The notes under the pieces were generated by a model. The model saw only the letters and a program-made list of their open reading frames with translations, was not told where the DNA came from and did not search any database. The position numbers and the translations under genes were made by a program. This document shows, piece by piece, positions 1 to 10,039 of a stretch of 64,000 nucleotides of DNA. Source of the stretch: Planctomycetota bacterium (GTDB lineage Bacteria; Planctomycetota; Phycisphaerae; Phycisphaerales; Phycisphaeraceae). Every line of letters starts with the position of its first letter. Position 1 is the first letter of the stretch. The stretch is from assembly GCA_024279865.1 (NCBI GenBank), contig JAJRRC010000022.1:62001-126000 (forward strand), read 5' to 3'.

Positions 1-70
1 CCCTGAATGGCCAACCGCTTAAGTGACTGAACCGGCGGAGGGTTTGAGGATGTCACAGCATTCATCGTAC

Positions 71-1468
71 TCATCGACAGACTCCCACAAGCTCACGCAC
101 AGATTCCGATTCTTGCGGCAAATCCAACAACGGCATTCCAAAATCAGGCTTGGCCATACGCTGACCCAACACCCACCGGTAAACTTCCAAAACCTGTTTG
201 GCTTTGGCGTCCCAAGTAAAATATTTAAACACCCGTTGACGAGCGTGATGACGCATCGTCTCAAGACGCTCAGGAGAAGCCACCAACTGTTCAATAGCCT
301 TACGGAACCGAGCAATAATCTGGTCACGCGATCCTATCGGAATCGCAAAACCCGTTTGAGCAGATACCAACTCGCCCGGCCCACCATAGTCAATCACAAC
401 AGGAACCAAGCCCACCGCCATGGCTTCAAGAACCACCGCCCCGCCAAATTCGCGAATACTCGGAAACGCAAACACATCTGACTGCATCAACCGATCTTGC
501 AATTGATCATGAGCCACCCAGCCATCCATCTTCACGCCCGCGACAATGTCCAATTGACACGCCAACTCACGCAAAGATTGCTCCATCGGCCCTTCGCCAA
601 TGAGGTCCACCGTCACCTGACCCTGACGAATCAAAGGAGCCGCAGCCTCGAGCAACATGTCCGCACCCTTGTAAGGCACAAAACGACCCACGAACGCCAA
701 CTTCAACGGCAAAGAAATGGAACGATCCACAAAACGGGTAAACCGCTTGGGATCAACCGCGTTTTCAGGCACATACACACATTGAGCGCTGTAGCGATCA
801 GACATCTGCTCAAACGTCGCCCGCGAACCAATCATCATCGCAGACGCGAACTTCCGGGTCGCGCGATAGCCGGGCATAAACTTGTAAATCGACCGAACAT
901 AACTGAGCCATTCACGCTCTCGACGACGTGCCTGATCAAAACCCTTGGGCCAAGGCAACCCGCCATTGAGAGGCCCAAGCACAAACGGAACGCCAATGCG
1001 ATGCAATTTCTTGGCTAATAAGCTCGGTGTCGTTGGACTCAACGGTGTCAAACGATGCACCAGATCAAAACGCCCTGCCTTGAGGTCTGCTCCAAAACGT
1101 TTCCAGAGCTGACGCTCAAAGTAGTAATAACTCAAAGCATTGAACGCCATCAATGTCGTCCACCCCTTGCCATGCCCACCACGTATTTTATAGGCCAATT
1201 CACTGAGCGGGCCAGCCACTTTCTGGGAATCAATGGCTGTAAAATCTTGCCCCTCGATTAAACCTGCCTCGATAAAAGCGTCTCGATTGCGAATTTGGGT
1301 CACCACATGCGCCTCAGCAATCCCTGCAATGGCCCGGCTATGGGACCATCCCTCTAGAGGCACGCTGACCCATTGCGGGTTGGCGGCCTCGGCAATTAAC
1401 AAAACACGTGGCTTTGAACTCTCAGTTTCCATCCATTTTTCCTGAATTAGAGATTCATTCACGACCAC
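71..1468 (-). CDS. Glycosyltransferase family 4 (GT-B fold)
   Basis: The protein has 465 residues and the two-lobed architecture of a retaining GT4 glycosyltransferase. An N-terminal acceptor half is followed by a donor half containing LKLAFVGRFVPYKGADMLLE and, near residues 340-350, FAFPSIREFGGAVVLEAMA, the E-x7-E nucleotide-sugar region of the family. It would move a sugar from a nucleotide-sugar donor to a growing surface glycan at the cytoplasmic membrane face; donor and acceptor cannot be told from the sequence. A second Met (METESSKPRVLL) at residue 13 is an equally credible start. It runs divergently from the sulfotransferase gene with only 35 bp between the starts, so promoters must overlap. 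Family certain, substrate unknown. Confidence 0.88.
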   Translation of the reverse strand: MVVNESLIQEKWMETESSKPRVLLIAEAANPQWVSVPLEGWSHSRAIAGIAEAHVVTQIRNRDAFIEAGLIEGQDFTAIDSQKVAGPLSELAYKIRGGHGKGWTTLMAFNALSYYYFERQLWKRFGADLKAGRFDLVHRLTPLSPTTPSLLAKKLHRIGVPFVLGPLNGGLPWPKGFDQARRREREWLSYVRSIYKFMPGYRATRKFASAMMIGSRATFEQMSDRYSAQCVYVPENAVDPKRFTRFVDRSISLPLKLAFVGRFVPYKGADMLLEAAAPLIRQGQVTVDLIGEGPMEQSLRELACQLDIVAGVKMDGWVAHDQLQDRLMQSDVFAFPSIREFGGAVVLEAMAVGLVPVVIDYGGPGELVSAQTGFAIPIGSRDQIIARFRKAIEQLVASPERLETMRHHARQRVFKYFTWDAKAKQVLEVYRWVLGQRMAKPDFGMPLLDLPQESESVRELVGVCR

Positions 1469-1503
1469 TTTTGGCCGATAAAATCCCTTGGAGTCGTACG
1501 TCT

Positions 1504-2412
1504 ATGATTGAACAAATAAGCCAGACCCCTAAAACGGTGCCTGATTTTGTGATTGTGGGTGCCGCCAAGAGCGGAACATCCACGCTCTATCGTTATTTGG
1601 ACCTGCATCCACAAATCTGTTTTTCCCGTGAAAAAGAACCCTGTTTTTTTGACCGCCGAGCCACGTGGGACCGTGGATGGAACTGGTACGCTTCCTTGTT
1701 TGAACATGCTCAAAAAGGCCAACTTCTGGGTGAAGGTTCGACCAATTACACGTTCTGGCCTCATGTGCCTGATGCCCCGGCCCTCTTGGCTGAACATGCC
1801 CCCGATGCCAAACTCATCTACATGATGCGTCATCCGGTGGATCGAACTTACTCGCACTATTCCCATCGGTTTACCAAAGAACTGTTCCCTGGCAAACCGT
1901 TTGATCAAACCGTTGAAGAGTTTTCCCAGTCTGATCCGATGATTCTCGATTGCAGCCACTACATGCAACAAATCGAGCAATTCCTCTATCACTTCCAGCG
2001 AAAACAAATGCTGTTCCTGTTCATGGACGAGCTCATTGAAAACCCCACAAACCTCGTCAAAAAAGTATTGAACTTCCTCGAAGTTGATGACCAAATTGAC
2101 CTTGTCGCCCAAGGCGCGATTGTGGACAACAAAGGATCGCAACACCGTGACGGCAAATTGCGTTACTACACCACCGAACCCTTTCGCAACCATCCCATTA
2201 TTAGCAAGCTGGCTTATGCGTTGCCCAAATCATTTCGCACCGCAGGCTACAACCTTGTCATGCGTACGCCTTATGGCAAACGCATGCGTCAAGCCTTCAA
2301 CCCCATCCCGATGAGCCCCCAAGCACGCCAGCACTTTGTCGAACTCTTTCGAGCGGGTAACCAAGAACTCGAAAAGTTCCTCGATATCGACCTCTCCCAC
2401 TGGAACCAATAA
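1504..2412 (+). CDS. Sulfotransferase family protein (PAPS-dependent)
   Basis: A 302-residue cytosolic-type sulfotransferase. The 5'-phosphosulfate-binding loop is seen as VGAAKSGTSTLYRYL at residues 18-32, and the 3'-phosphate-binding segment as MMRHPVDRTYSHY near residue 110. KEPCFF follows the first strand, as in many bacterial polysaccharide and lipid sulfotransferases. It should move sulfate from PAPS to a carbohydrate or lipid hydroxyl. The open frame extends upstream to 1408, but that part overlaps the divergent glycosyltransferase gene, so the ATG at 1504 (MIEQISQ) is preferred. The neighbouring glycosyltransferase and NusG-like gene suggest that it decorates a surface polysaccharide. 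The substrate is inferred. Confidence 0.86.
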   Translation: MIEQISQTPKTVPDFVIVGAAKSGTSTLYRYLDLHPQICFSREKEPCFFDRRATWDRGWNWYASLFEHAQKGQLLGEGSTNYTFWPHVPDAPALLAEHAPDAKLIYMMRHPVDRTYSHYSHRFTKELFPGKPFDQTVEEFSQSDPMILDCSHYMQQIEQFLYHFQRKQMLFLFMDELIENPTNLVKKVLNFLEVDDQIDLVAQGAIVDNKGSQHRDGKLRYYTTEPFRNHPIISKLAYALPKSFRTAGYNLVMRTPYGKRMRQAFNPIPMSPQARQHFVELFRAGNQELEKFLDIDLSHWNQ

Positions 2413-2427
2413 TCACTCGGCCGTTCG

Positions 2428-2446
2428 GACGGGCTCCGCCCCCGTC
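2428..2446. terminator. Short GC-rich hairpin after the sulfotransferase gene
   Basis: GACGGG at 2428-2433 pairs with CCCGTC at 2441-2446, 16 bp after the stop codon. There is no clear T-tract immediately after, so assignment as an intrinsic terminator is tentative. The rest of the 2413-2548 gap shows nothing else. Confidence 0.3.
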
Positions 2447-2548
2447 AACTACACCCTTTTGCGGCGCAGCGATCTCCAACCTTCCCCCTCCACGATTTCC
2501 CCCAACCCACACACACAAAAAAACTCGAAGCCTTTGAAGCAGCTATAC

Positions 2549-3091
2549 TCAATCGAGAATTTCCAATATCGCCCCATCTATTTCGAGGCTGCATGCTTGT
2601 CCTAAAACTTCAACCCCCAGAACCAAACGGTGCATGTGGGATCGACTTTCAACCAGCCCACACATCCCCTCTAAAGGCCCACAACGAACACGCACACGAA
2701 CCCCCACCGCCAAATAGGGGTAAGGGTCCAACGGCAATTCGCTGATCAAAACTTGACGAATCACGTTGATCTCTTGCTCAATCTGCGTTTGATCCGTCAC
2801 TTCAATAATTTGTGCAATGCGGCGGGCTCGGTCCACTTCATACGCGTCTTCCCGTGAGCCATAAAGAAAAACATAGCCTGGGAACAGAGGCATCTGCACA
2901 CGCACCTTGCGATGGCCATGCAAACGAATCTGCTCGACCAAAGGCAAAAAACACTTCACCTCTCGGGCTTGCAGCGATTGAGCAACGACTTTTTCCTGAC
3001 GGCTTTTGGTGTGCAGCACAAACCACTGTTGAGCCACGCTTGGCATGGGGTCAAACACCAGTGCATCACAATCCATCATCAAAGGTCGCAA
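2549..3091 (-). CDS. NusG/RfaH-family transcription antitermination protein
   Basis: A 180-residue NusG paralogue. The NGN domain begins QQWFVLHTKSRQEKVVAQSL and includes the family signature PLFPGYVFLY around residue 70. A C-terminal KOW-like domain follows (GVRVRVRCGPLEGMCGLVES). NGN proteins bind the RNA polymerase clamp and suppress pausing; specialised paralogues (RfaH, LoaP, UpxY types) sit in polysaccharide loci and act on them. Nearby glycosyltransferase and sulfotransferase genes fit that role; the housekeeping nusG would normally lie with ribosomal-protein genes. The start at 3091 is TTG with GAGGG about eight bases upstream; ATGs at 3079 and 3076 are alternatives. Targets are unknown. 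Confidence 0.82.
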   Translation of the reverse strand: MRPLMMDCDALVFDPMPSVAQQWFVLHTKSRQEKVVAQSLQAREVKCFLPLVEQIRLHGHRKVRVQMPLFPGYVFLYGSREDAYEVDRARRIAQIIEVTDQTQIEQEINVIRQVLISELPLDPYPYLAVGVRVRVRCGPLEGMCGLVESRSHMHRLVLGVEVLGQACSLEIDGAILEILD

Positions 3092-3315
3092 CAGGGGGTC
3101 CCTCTCATCATCACATACAAAAACATGGCGTCCCTATAGAAGGATCTACCACTAAGATGACCAAAGGCAAACCAAGCACTCTGATTATCGAAAGTGCCAT
3201 GCTGTCTGTATCAGTTGTAGGGATTATGGGGAACTTTTGCTTTAAACGCTTGATCAAACATTACAAGCAAGGAGCGATTTCCTTGGGGCATTTTGTGTGC
3301 GCAGTTCCAAAACAA

Positions 3316-3343
3316 CACCCCCGGCCTTTGAAGGACGGGGGTG
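3316..3343 (-). terminator. Rho-independent terminator after the YSC84 lipoprotein gene
   Basis: CACCCCCG at 3316-3323 pairs perfectly with CGGGGGTG at 3336-3343. Read on the minus strand, the stem is followed by TTGTTTT, as expected for an intrinsic terminator of the gene whose stop codon is at 3438. The remainder of the 3092-3437 gap carries no gene that I can support. Confidence 0.6.
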
Positions 3344-3437
3344 CTGGTATTTTGAGTGATGCGCCATGCAGCCATCTCGGCCACACAAACGTAATGATCG
3401 CACCAAGCCTAAATTTTTAGAAAATCAAACGAATGGA

Positions 3438-3980
3438 TTATTTCGGTTGATAGCTGAACTTTTGTCCACCCACGGAAGCTTCATACATCAGGCCAGCTTC
3501 GTTCATGGTGAGGACCATCACGCCGTTGCTGTACTTGGCGTTGGCGCCGGCGCCAGATTTGATGGCGACGGCGGTGGCTTGAGCGCTGAATCGAAAATTG
3601 CCATGCTTGAAGTTATGCAGTGCCTGAGCGTTTTCAAACAACACAATTTCGGTATAAGCCTGTCCACCCAGTTGAAAGCCAATCGTGGCTTGGCTCAATG
3701 TGCAGTAACCTACGTCGATGCCGTTTTCGTAGAGAACACCCTTGCCATAAGCACCACCCACGCCGATCGCGCCTTTGCCCACAGAAGGGAAAACCGCGTA
3801 GCCTTTGGCTGCATTAAAAACACTGACCAAGGAAGGGTCATTGGATTTTGCATTGGCCAACGCCACGTCAGCTTCTTGAACAATGTTGGCTTTGCCTTCG
3901 GTGGAAGCTGGCGCGGTTGCACAACTTGCGAGGGTCAAAAAACCAACCAAACACATCAATCCCATGAGATAATTTTTCAT
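3438..3980 (-). CDS. YSC84/SYLF-domain lipoprotein
   Basis: A 180-residue lipoprotein. MKNYLMGLMCLVGFLTLASC is a lipoprotein signal with the lipobox Cys at residue 20. The mature part matches the SYLF (YSC84-related) domain: NAKGYAVFPSVGKGAIGVGG, then GYCTLSQATIGFQLGGQAY, a Tyr-rich C-terminal half and a KYSNGVMVLTMNEAGLMYEA segment. SYLF domains bind phosphoinositides in eukaryotes; bacterial members are envelope proteins of unclear function. The ATG at 3980 is chosen because AAGGAA lies just upstream and the signal peptide starts exactly there; the longer open frame adds 18 unlikely residues. A strong hairpin follows. Localisation in the periplasm or outer membrane is inferred. Confidence 0.83.
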   Translation of the reverse strand: MKNYLMGLMCLVGFLTLASCATAPASTEGKANIVQEADVALANAKSNDPSLVSVFNAAKGYAVFPSVGKGAIGVGGAYGKGVLYENGIDVGYCTLSQATIGFQLGGQAYTEIVLFENAQALHNFKHGNFRFSAQATAVAIKSGAGANAKYSNGVMVLTMNEAGLMYEASVGGQKFSYQPK

Positions 3981-4130
3981 CGTTATGTTCCTTTTACGAG
4001 GACTGCCTCCGAAAAATGAAAATTTCGAACGCAAAGCCTCTTTTTTAGTGATCTGAACCCCATGCTGTTGAACACGTATCCAACAGCTTCACCAACGCTG
4101 CTCTGCTAAGAGCAAAGCATCCTCTCCATT

Positions 4131-6065
<1,935 letters not shown>

Positions 6066-6098
6066 GGTGGTTACACCTTTTGAAATTAATGGATAGAC

Positions 6099-6184
6099 AA
6101 AAGGTTGTCAGGAACCTTTCGTTTCACTCTTTAATTACTTCAAAAAAGGTTCCTGACACCTTTTTTACCTTTGACACCTTTTTT
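6099..6184. repeat. Inverted and direct copies of a GGTNNTCAGGAACC motif
   Basis: AAAAGGTTGTCAGGAACCTTT (6099-6119, 21 bp) is followed, in inverted orientation, by an AAAGGTTCCTGACACCTTT copy at 6142-6166 and a partial direct copy (CCTTTGACACCTTTTTT) at 6168-6184. The first pair can fold into a long hairpin. It lies between tkt and an AT-rich accessory gene and may be the edge of a mobile or REP-like element; no transposase is present. Confidence 0.6.
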
Positions 6185-6208
6185 ATTCCCTGACCCCTGA
6201 CTCTACAT

Positions 6209-6634
6209 CTATTGCAGCATCGCTAATATTGCTGCAGAGACTATACCTAAGCCAAAAGTAAAATAATTTATATCTATCATTTTTTTTAATTTTAACCTAT
6301 ATTTTTCTTTTTTCTCTCGCTCCCCCTTTATATATGACTCGATAAGATTCGCATTTGAAGCATAAACCAACAATGTCGAAACAATTGCTGCTACAAATAA
6401 TATCATGGTCAAAATATAGAATCCGCTCGCTATACCTGTTCCGGACAATGGATTTTTAAAAACAATCACAAGTAAGCCGATTGCTGCGGACGAAAACGTA
6501 AAGATGGCCTTGTTTACCTCAAGACGAGACGTGATATAAGCAGATAGCATTACAGAGCCGTGGGCAATATTTTTCCCCTCTAACTCTTTTAGCAACCGTA
6601 CTTTTCTTTCTTCGTCTGTTTCAGGTTGTACCAT
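6209..6634 (-). CDS. Small three-helix membrane protein, unknown function
   Basis: A 141-residue protein that I do not recognise. A charged N-terminus (about residues 1-30) is followed by hydrophobic segments near residues 42-60 (FTFSSAAIGLLVIVF), 67-92 (GFYILTMILFVAAIVSTLLVYA) and 122-140 (YFTFGLGIVSAAILAML). A Lys/Glu-rich loop (KGEREKKEKYRLKLKK) lies between the second and third. The gene is clearly AT-richer than its neighbours and is preceded on its 3' side by repeat sequences, suggesting recent acquisition. The ATG at 6634 has no strong ribosome-binding site. Small membrane proteins of this shape occur in many accessory regions; no role is proposed. Confidence 0.6.
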   Translation of the reverse strand: MVQPETDEERKVRLLKELEGKNIAHGSVMLSAYITSRLEVNKAIFTFSSAAIGLLVIVFKNPLSGTGIASGFYILTMILFVAAIVSTLLVYASNANLIESYIKGEREKKEKYRLKLKKMIDINYFTFGLGIVSAAILAMLQ

Positions 6635-6693
6635 CTTGAAAACCTAATACTTAGAAGGAGCGGGACTTTATTCGCTGGCCTCACCTATCAAGG

Positions 6694-7899
6694 TTACCGA
6701 TCCACTTGTCCCATGACCACGTCGATGGAGCCGATGATGGCGGGGATGTCTGCCAAAAGTACGCCGCGACTGATTTCGTCGGTGACGGACAAGTTGCAGA
6801 AGGTCGCAGCACGGGCTTTGGCGCGGTATGGCATGGGGCCACCCTGGCTTTCGAGATAAAAGCCCAATACGCCGCGGGGGTTTTCGGTTTCGACGTAGAC
6901 TTCGCCTTCAGCAGGTTTGAAGTTACGGGGAAGCTTCAAGCGATAACTGTCGCTGTCGCTGTCATCTTTGAACTTGGCGATCGCTTGGCGGATGATGCTG
7001 ACGGACTGTTCCATCTCTTTCATGCGGACAATGTAGCGGTCCCAGCAGTCGCCGATCTCGCCCATTTCACCTTTGCCGACGATGACGTCGAAGTCGAACT
7101 CGGGGTATAGGCCGTAAGGCTTGTCACGACGGAGGTCATAAGGAATCCCGCTGCCACGGATGACCGGGCCGGTCAGAGCGTATCTGGTGCATTGATCTTT
7201 GGAGATCACGCCGACGTTGGCGGTTCGTTTGATGAAGATTTGGTTGTACGTTAAGAGGTCGTTGTACTCGGCGAGCTTGGGCTCGAAGTAGTCCAAAAAC
7301 TCGAGGATTTTATCGGGGCAGCCATCGGGAAGATCGTGCATTGAGCCGCCGATGGTGAAGAAGCTGTAGGTCAATCGAGCGCCACAGATCATTTCGAACA
7401 TATCGAGAATATATTCGCGTTCACGGAAGGCATAGAGGAACGGCGTAAAGGCGCCGAGGTCTAGGCCATAGGTTCCGAAACTCACGAGGTGAGAAGCGAT
7501 GCGGCAAAGCTCGCCGACGATGATGCGAATCAACTCCGCACGCCGAGATATCTCCAGACCAGCCAGTTGTTCCACCGCATGACACCAGGTCCAATTCTCG
7601 TTCATGGCAGCAAGGTAGTCCATGCGATCGGTATAAGGCGTGTACTGGTAATAGGCCACGTTCTCAGCGATCTTCTCCGCACTGCGATGTAGATAGCCGA
7701 TGTGAGGCACGGCTTCGAGGACCATTTCACCATCGGTGCGAAGGACGAGCCTTAACACACCATGGGTCGAGGGGTGTTGTGGCCCCATGTTGACGAGCAT
7801 TTCTTCAGTCTTAACGTCCACCTGCGCGCCGTTGGCGGGCAGGGGACCGTCGGGTTTCTGAAGGATGAATTCGGTCTGTATGGTATCGGTACTGGTCAT
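6694..7899 (-). CDS. nuoD: NADH-quinone oxidoreductase subunit D
   Basis: A 401-residue NuoD/49-kDa subunit of respiratory complex I, which forms part of the quinone-reduction site in the peripheral arm. LVNMGPQHPSTHGVLRLV near residue 35, HIGYLHRSAEKI near 70 and the YTDRMDYLAAM segment are family hallmarks. The C-terminal RAPSF-type segment appears as RAKARAATFCNLS, and the protein ends DVVMGQVDR as usual. The ATG at 7899 (MTSTDTIQ) is preferred to the longer frame, which runs into the divergent membrane-protein gene. No other nuo gene flanks it, which is unusual because nuoD normally sits in the nuoA-N operon or a nuoBCD block. Confidence 0.93.
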   Translation of the reverse strand: MTSTDTIQTEFILQKPDGPLPANGAQVDVKTEEMLVNMGPQHPSTHGVLRLVLRTDGEMVLEAVPHIGYLHRSAEKIAENVAYYQYTPYTDRMDYLAAMNENWTWCHAVEQLAGLEISRRAELIRIIVGELCRIASHLVSFGTYGLDLGAFTPFLYAFREREYILDMFEMICGARLTYSFFTIGGSMHDLPDGCPDKILEFLDYFEPKLAEYNDLLTYNQIFIKRTANVGVISKDQCTRYALTGPVIRGSGIPYDLRRDKPYGLYPEFDFDVIVGKGEMGEIGDCWDRYIVRMKEMEQSVSIIRQAIAKFKDDSDSDSYRLKLPRNFKPAEGEVYVETENPRGVLGFYLESQGGPMPYRAKARAATFCNLSVTDEISRGVLLADIPAIIGSIDVVMGQVDR

Positions 7900-7960
7900 G
7901 GTGATGTATTGTAGAGACCTTGGCCGAACTGGCAATTGTGCGTGGGGCTGTTTTATTGGG

Positions 7961-8725
7961 ATGATGCGTGTGAACCGTCATATCGAGTTTGCTCATTGGC
8001 TTCGTTGGCCGTTTGCCGTTGGCTGGGTCCTTATGCTGGTCCTTTGGTCAATGGTGCTGGCAACCCCGTTGTTCTTTGGCGAAGCAGATTTTCTATCATG
8101 GGTTATATGGGGGAGTTACGTTCTGATTTTGGTGATCAGTCCGTGGTTGTTTCTTTGGCCTCGGCGGCCGTGGTATCGCCGTCTCAGCGAGCAAAATCCG
8201 CTGCCTTGGCAAGCGTGGGCCATTGCGGGGGCTGCTTGTGGTTTTCTCAACACCAGTGTGCTGGAGATTGCCTTGGTACTTGGTGACATTCTGGTTCATG
8301 GGCCGACGATCAATCAGAGCCAACTCGCCCCGTTTCCGTTGGCCTCACGGCTGGCGGGTTCTGGCTTATTGGCGGTGGTCTGGGGAAGCATCTGGTCTAC
8401 TTGGTTTGACCAAGGGCGTTGTCTGAGTCGTTACTATCGCCTGCTCGCGGCCGTGCTCTTGGGTGGCATCTTTAGCTTGGTTATTTTTCTGGGGGCTCAA
8501 CAAATTGCTCAAGAAGCGTTAAATTCCACCCATCGCGTGGTCCCCGCTTTCATGGCAGCCCGCAGCACCATTGTGAGCATCATTCTCTGGGCCATGGGCA
8601 GTAGCACCTTGCTACTGTTTAGCGTGCGAGCGTGGTATCGATATCACCAGAACCATTGCTTGGCCTGTGGCTATGACCGCCGAGGGAGTTCTTCGCCCGC
8701 TTGCCCTGAATGTGGGGAAGAATAG
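7961..8725 (+). CDS. Multi-pass membrane protein with C-terminal zinc ribbon
   Basis: A 254-residue protein without a recognised family. About six hydrophobic segments occupy residues 10-225 (for example LRWPFAVGWVLMLVLWSMVL and LLAAVLLGGIFSLVIFLGA). The C-terminus is CLACGYDRRGSSSPACPECG, a two-CxxC zinc ribbon that is common at the ends of planctomycete membrane proteins. Its start region lies 62 bp from nuoD in divergent orientation. ATG at 7961 is chosen because the longer frame overlaps nuoD coding sequence; 7964 is also possible. The ribbon, on the inside or outside of the membrane, could bind metal or a partner. Function unknown. Confidence 0.68.
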   Translation: MMRVNRHIEFAHWLRWPFAVGWVLMLVLWSMVLATPLFFGEADFLSWVIWGSYVLILVISPWLFLWPRRPWYRRLSEQNPLPWQAWAIAGAACGFLNTSVLEIALVLGDILVHGPTINQSQLAPFPLASRLAGSGLLAVVWGSIWSTWFDQGRCLSRYYRLLAAVLLGGIFSLVIFLGAQQIAQEALNSTHRVVPAFMAARSTIVSIILWAMGSSTLLLFSVRAWYRYHQNHCLACGYDRRGSSSPACPECGEE

Positions 8726-9037
8726 CCACACAAAAAATACGAAAACACGAAAAATAAAAGAGTAAATCTTTGGCATGATCTTCATCTTTATGTTCAAAAG
8801 CGAACTCACCTGTCGCGTGTGGTAAGAATCCGACTCTTCGGCCCCGGGGGGACCTCAGAGTGCGGCGTTGTCCTCACGACAAATATCTCGACCTGATGAA
8901 CCTGTCACATTGCAAAAATACGTCATTTGGCTAATTCAAGCCCGTTGCCATGGGGCATGCCAACGAGACCTTCGTTGCCATTAAAATTTAATTCTTCGCG
9001 TTGTTTTTGTGCCTTTTTGTGTTTTTTGTGGCTATTC
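8720..9037. repeat. Inverted-repeat-bounded intergenic element, MITE-like
   Basis: The 8726-9111 gap has no gene. It is bounded by imperfect inverted repeats: GAATAGCCACACAAAAAA at 8720 and, inverted, TTTTTTGTGGCTATTC ending at 9037, each continued by A/C-rich (or T/G-rich) sequence for about 40 bp. A copy of the AATCCGAC hairpin family lies inside at 8811-8866. The left end overlaps the stop codon of the preceding gene. Size and shape suggest a non-autonomous element; no target duplication was seen. Confidence 0.45.
8811..8866 (+). repeat. AATCCGAC-type hairpin repeat, copy 1
   Basis: This 56-bp sequence is almost identical (four differences by eye) to 28962-29017. It contains AAGAATCCGACTCTTCGGCC followed by a G-rich centre and CTCAGAGTGCGGC. 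ACTCT and AGAGT form the stem. See the copies at 28962, 32894, 42004 and 49462. Confidence 0.75.
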
Positions 9038-9111
9038 TGATTTTTAAAAAATCGATGGCCTCCCGTTTTTTGCTGTACTTCGCCCTATGTATTGGCGTAA
9101 AATGAAAGCCA

Positions 9112-9948
9112 ATGCCTCATACTTTGCGAATTTTATTTCTGTTGCGACGTGTTCTTTTCACTGCCGTGGCAGTTTTAATGACGCTGACGGTGTGGCTTTT
9201 ATTGGCAGACATCCTCATGCGTCACCCCCTTGGCGCGTTCACACTGAAACACTTTAGTATTCAGCATGGCTTTTGGCCGATCTTGGATCATGGCTTTCGT
9301 GGCGCGATGGCGGTCTATCCTGAAACCCTCGCAGCCCACTGGGCTATCACGCTCCTAGGCTTGGGTATTTTTTGTCTCACGCAGTTTCTATTTCTCAATC
9401 CAACCATCGGCTGGCTTGATAGTTTGATCCATCGAACGCCGTTGCCCTCATCAAGCATTATCCTCGGCGCGTTTCCCATGGCCCTGCTCAGCGTCGGTGC
9501 GATGAGCATTGCCCTTGAAGCAGTGGACTTGTGGCAATGGCTCCCGGGCCCCACCTTTCGGGCCTATGGCTGTTTGTGGCTCTCCCCAACACTACTGCTT
9601 TGGTTTAGTCTATTGGTATCTTGGGCTGCTTGGAGTGTGTGGCTGCAACGTCGCCTCCGTCATGGGGATCATTACATGCACATGGCAAGCATGATCTATG
9701 CCTTGTTCGTGGTTGCAGGATTGGAAATTTTCGCTGGCGGGCTGATCCATCTCAAGCAAGTCGGCCTCACCTCAAGCTATTGGCACAGTGGCACGTACAC
9801 GGGATTGATTCTCGCGTCATCGGTTTTGTTATGGACCTTGGGACCGGGACTGATTTTGATCTACGCAGCAGGTCAATACTGCACCCGCCGCCGCGAGCTG
9901 ATCCACGCAGGCGATGCCATGGGCAAACAGTGGTTTGCGCCAATCTAA
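9112..9948 (+). CDS. Polytopic membrane protein, unknown function
   Basis: A 278-residue hydrophobic protein that matches no family I know. It has six or seven predicted transmembrane segments: residues 10-32, 78-95, 112-132, 148-170, 190-208 and 222-246 (WHSGTYTGLILASSVLLWTL). Short charged loops such as RRLRHGDHYMH and a C-terminal tail, CTRRRELIHAGDAMG, separate or follow them. The gene stands alone downstream of an inverted-repeat element. It shares composition and topology with the zinc-ribbon protein at 7961-8725 but lacks the ribbon, so the two may be distant paralogues; this is a guess from layout. The ATG at 9112 is the first in frame. Confidence 0.62.
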   Translation: MPHTLRILFLLRRVLFTAVAVLMTLTVWLLLADILMRHPLGAFTLKHFSIQHGFWPILDHGFRGAMAVYPETLAAHWAITLLGLGIFCLTQFLFLNPTIGWLDSLIHRTPLPSSSIILGAFPMALLSVGAMSIALEAVDLWQWLPGPTFRAYGCLWLSPTLLLWFSLLVSWAAWSVWLQRRLRHGDHYMHMASMIYALFVVAGLEIFAGGLIHLKQVGLTSSYWHSGTYTGLILASSVLLWTLGPGLILIYAAGQYCTRRRELIHAGDAMGKQWFAPI

Positions 9949-10039
9949 AGTTAATACCAATGCAAAATCAAAAAAACAGATTCTCGACAATTTTTTTCTA
10001 CCTTAAAAATACGCGCAAATAAACGGGGCTCCATAAACG

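Noticed and set aside
1-70. Partial gene at the left edge
   Set aside because: Short open frames exist but none shows recognisable protein sequence or a ribosome-binding site.
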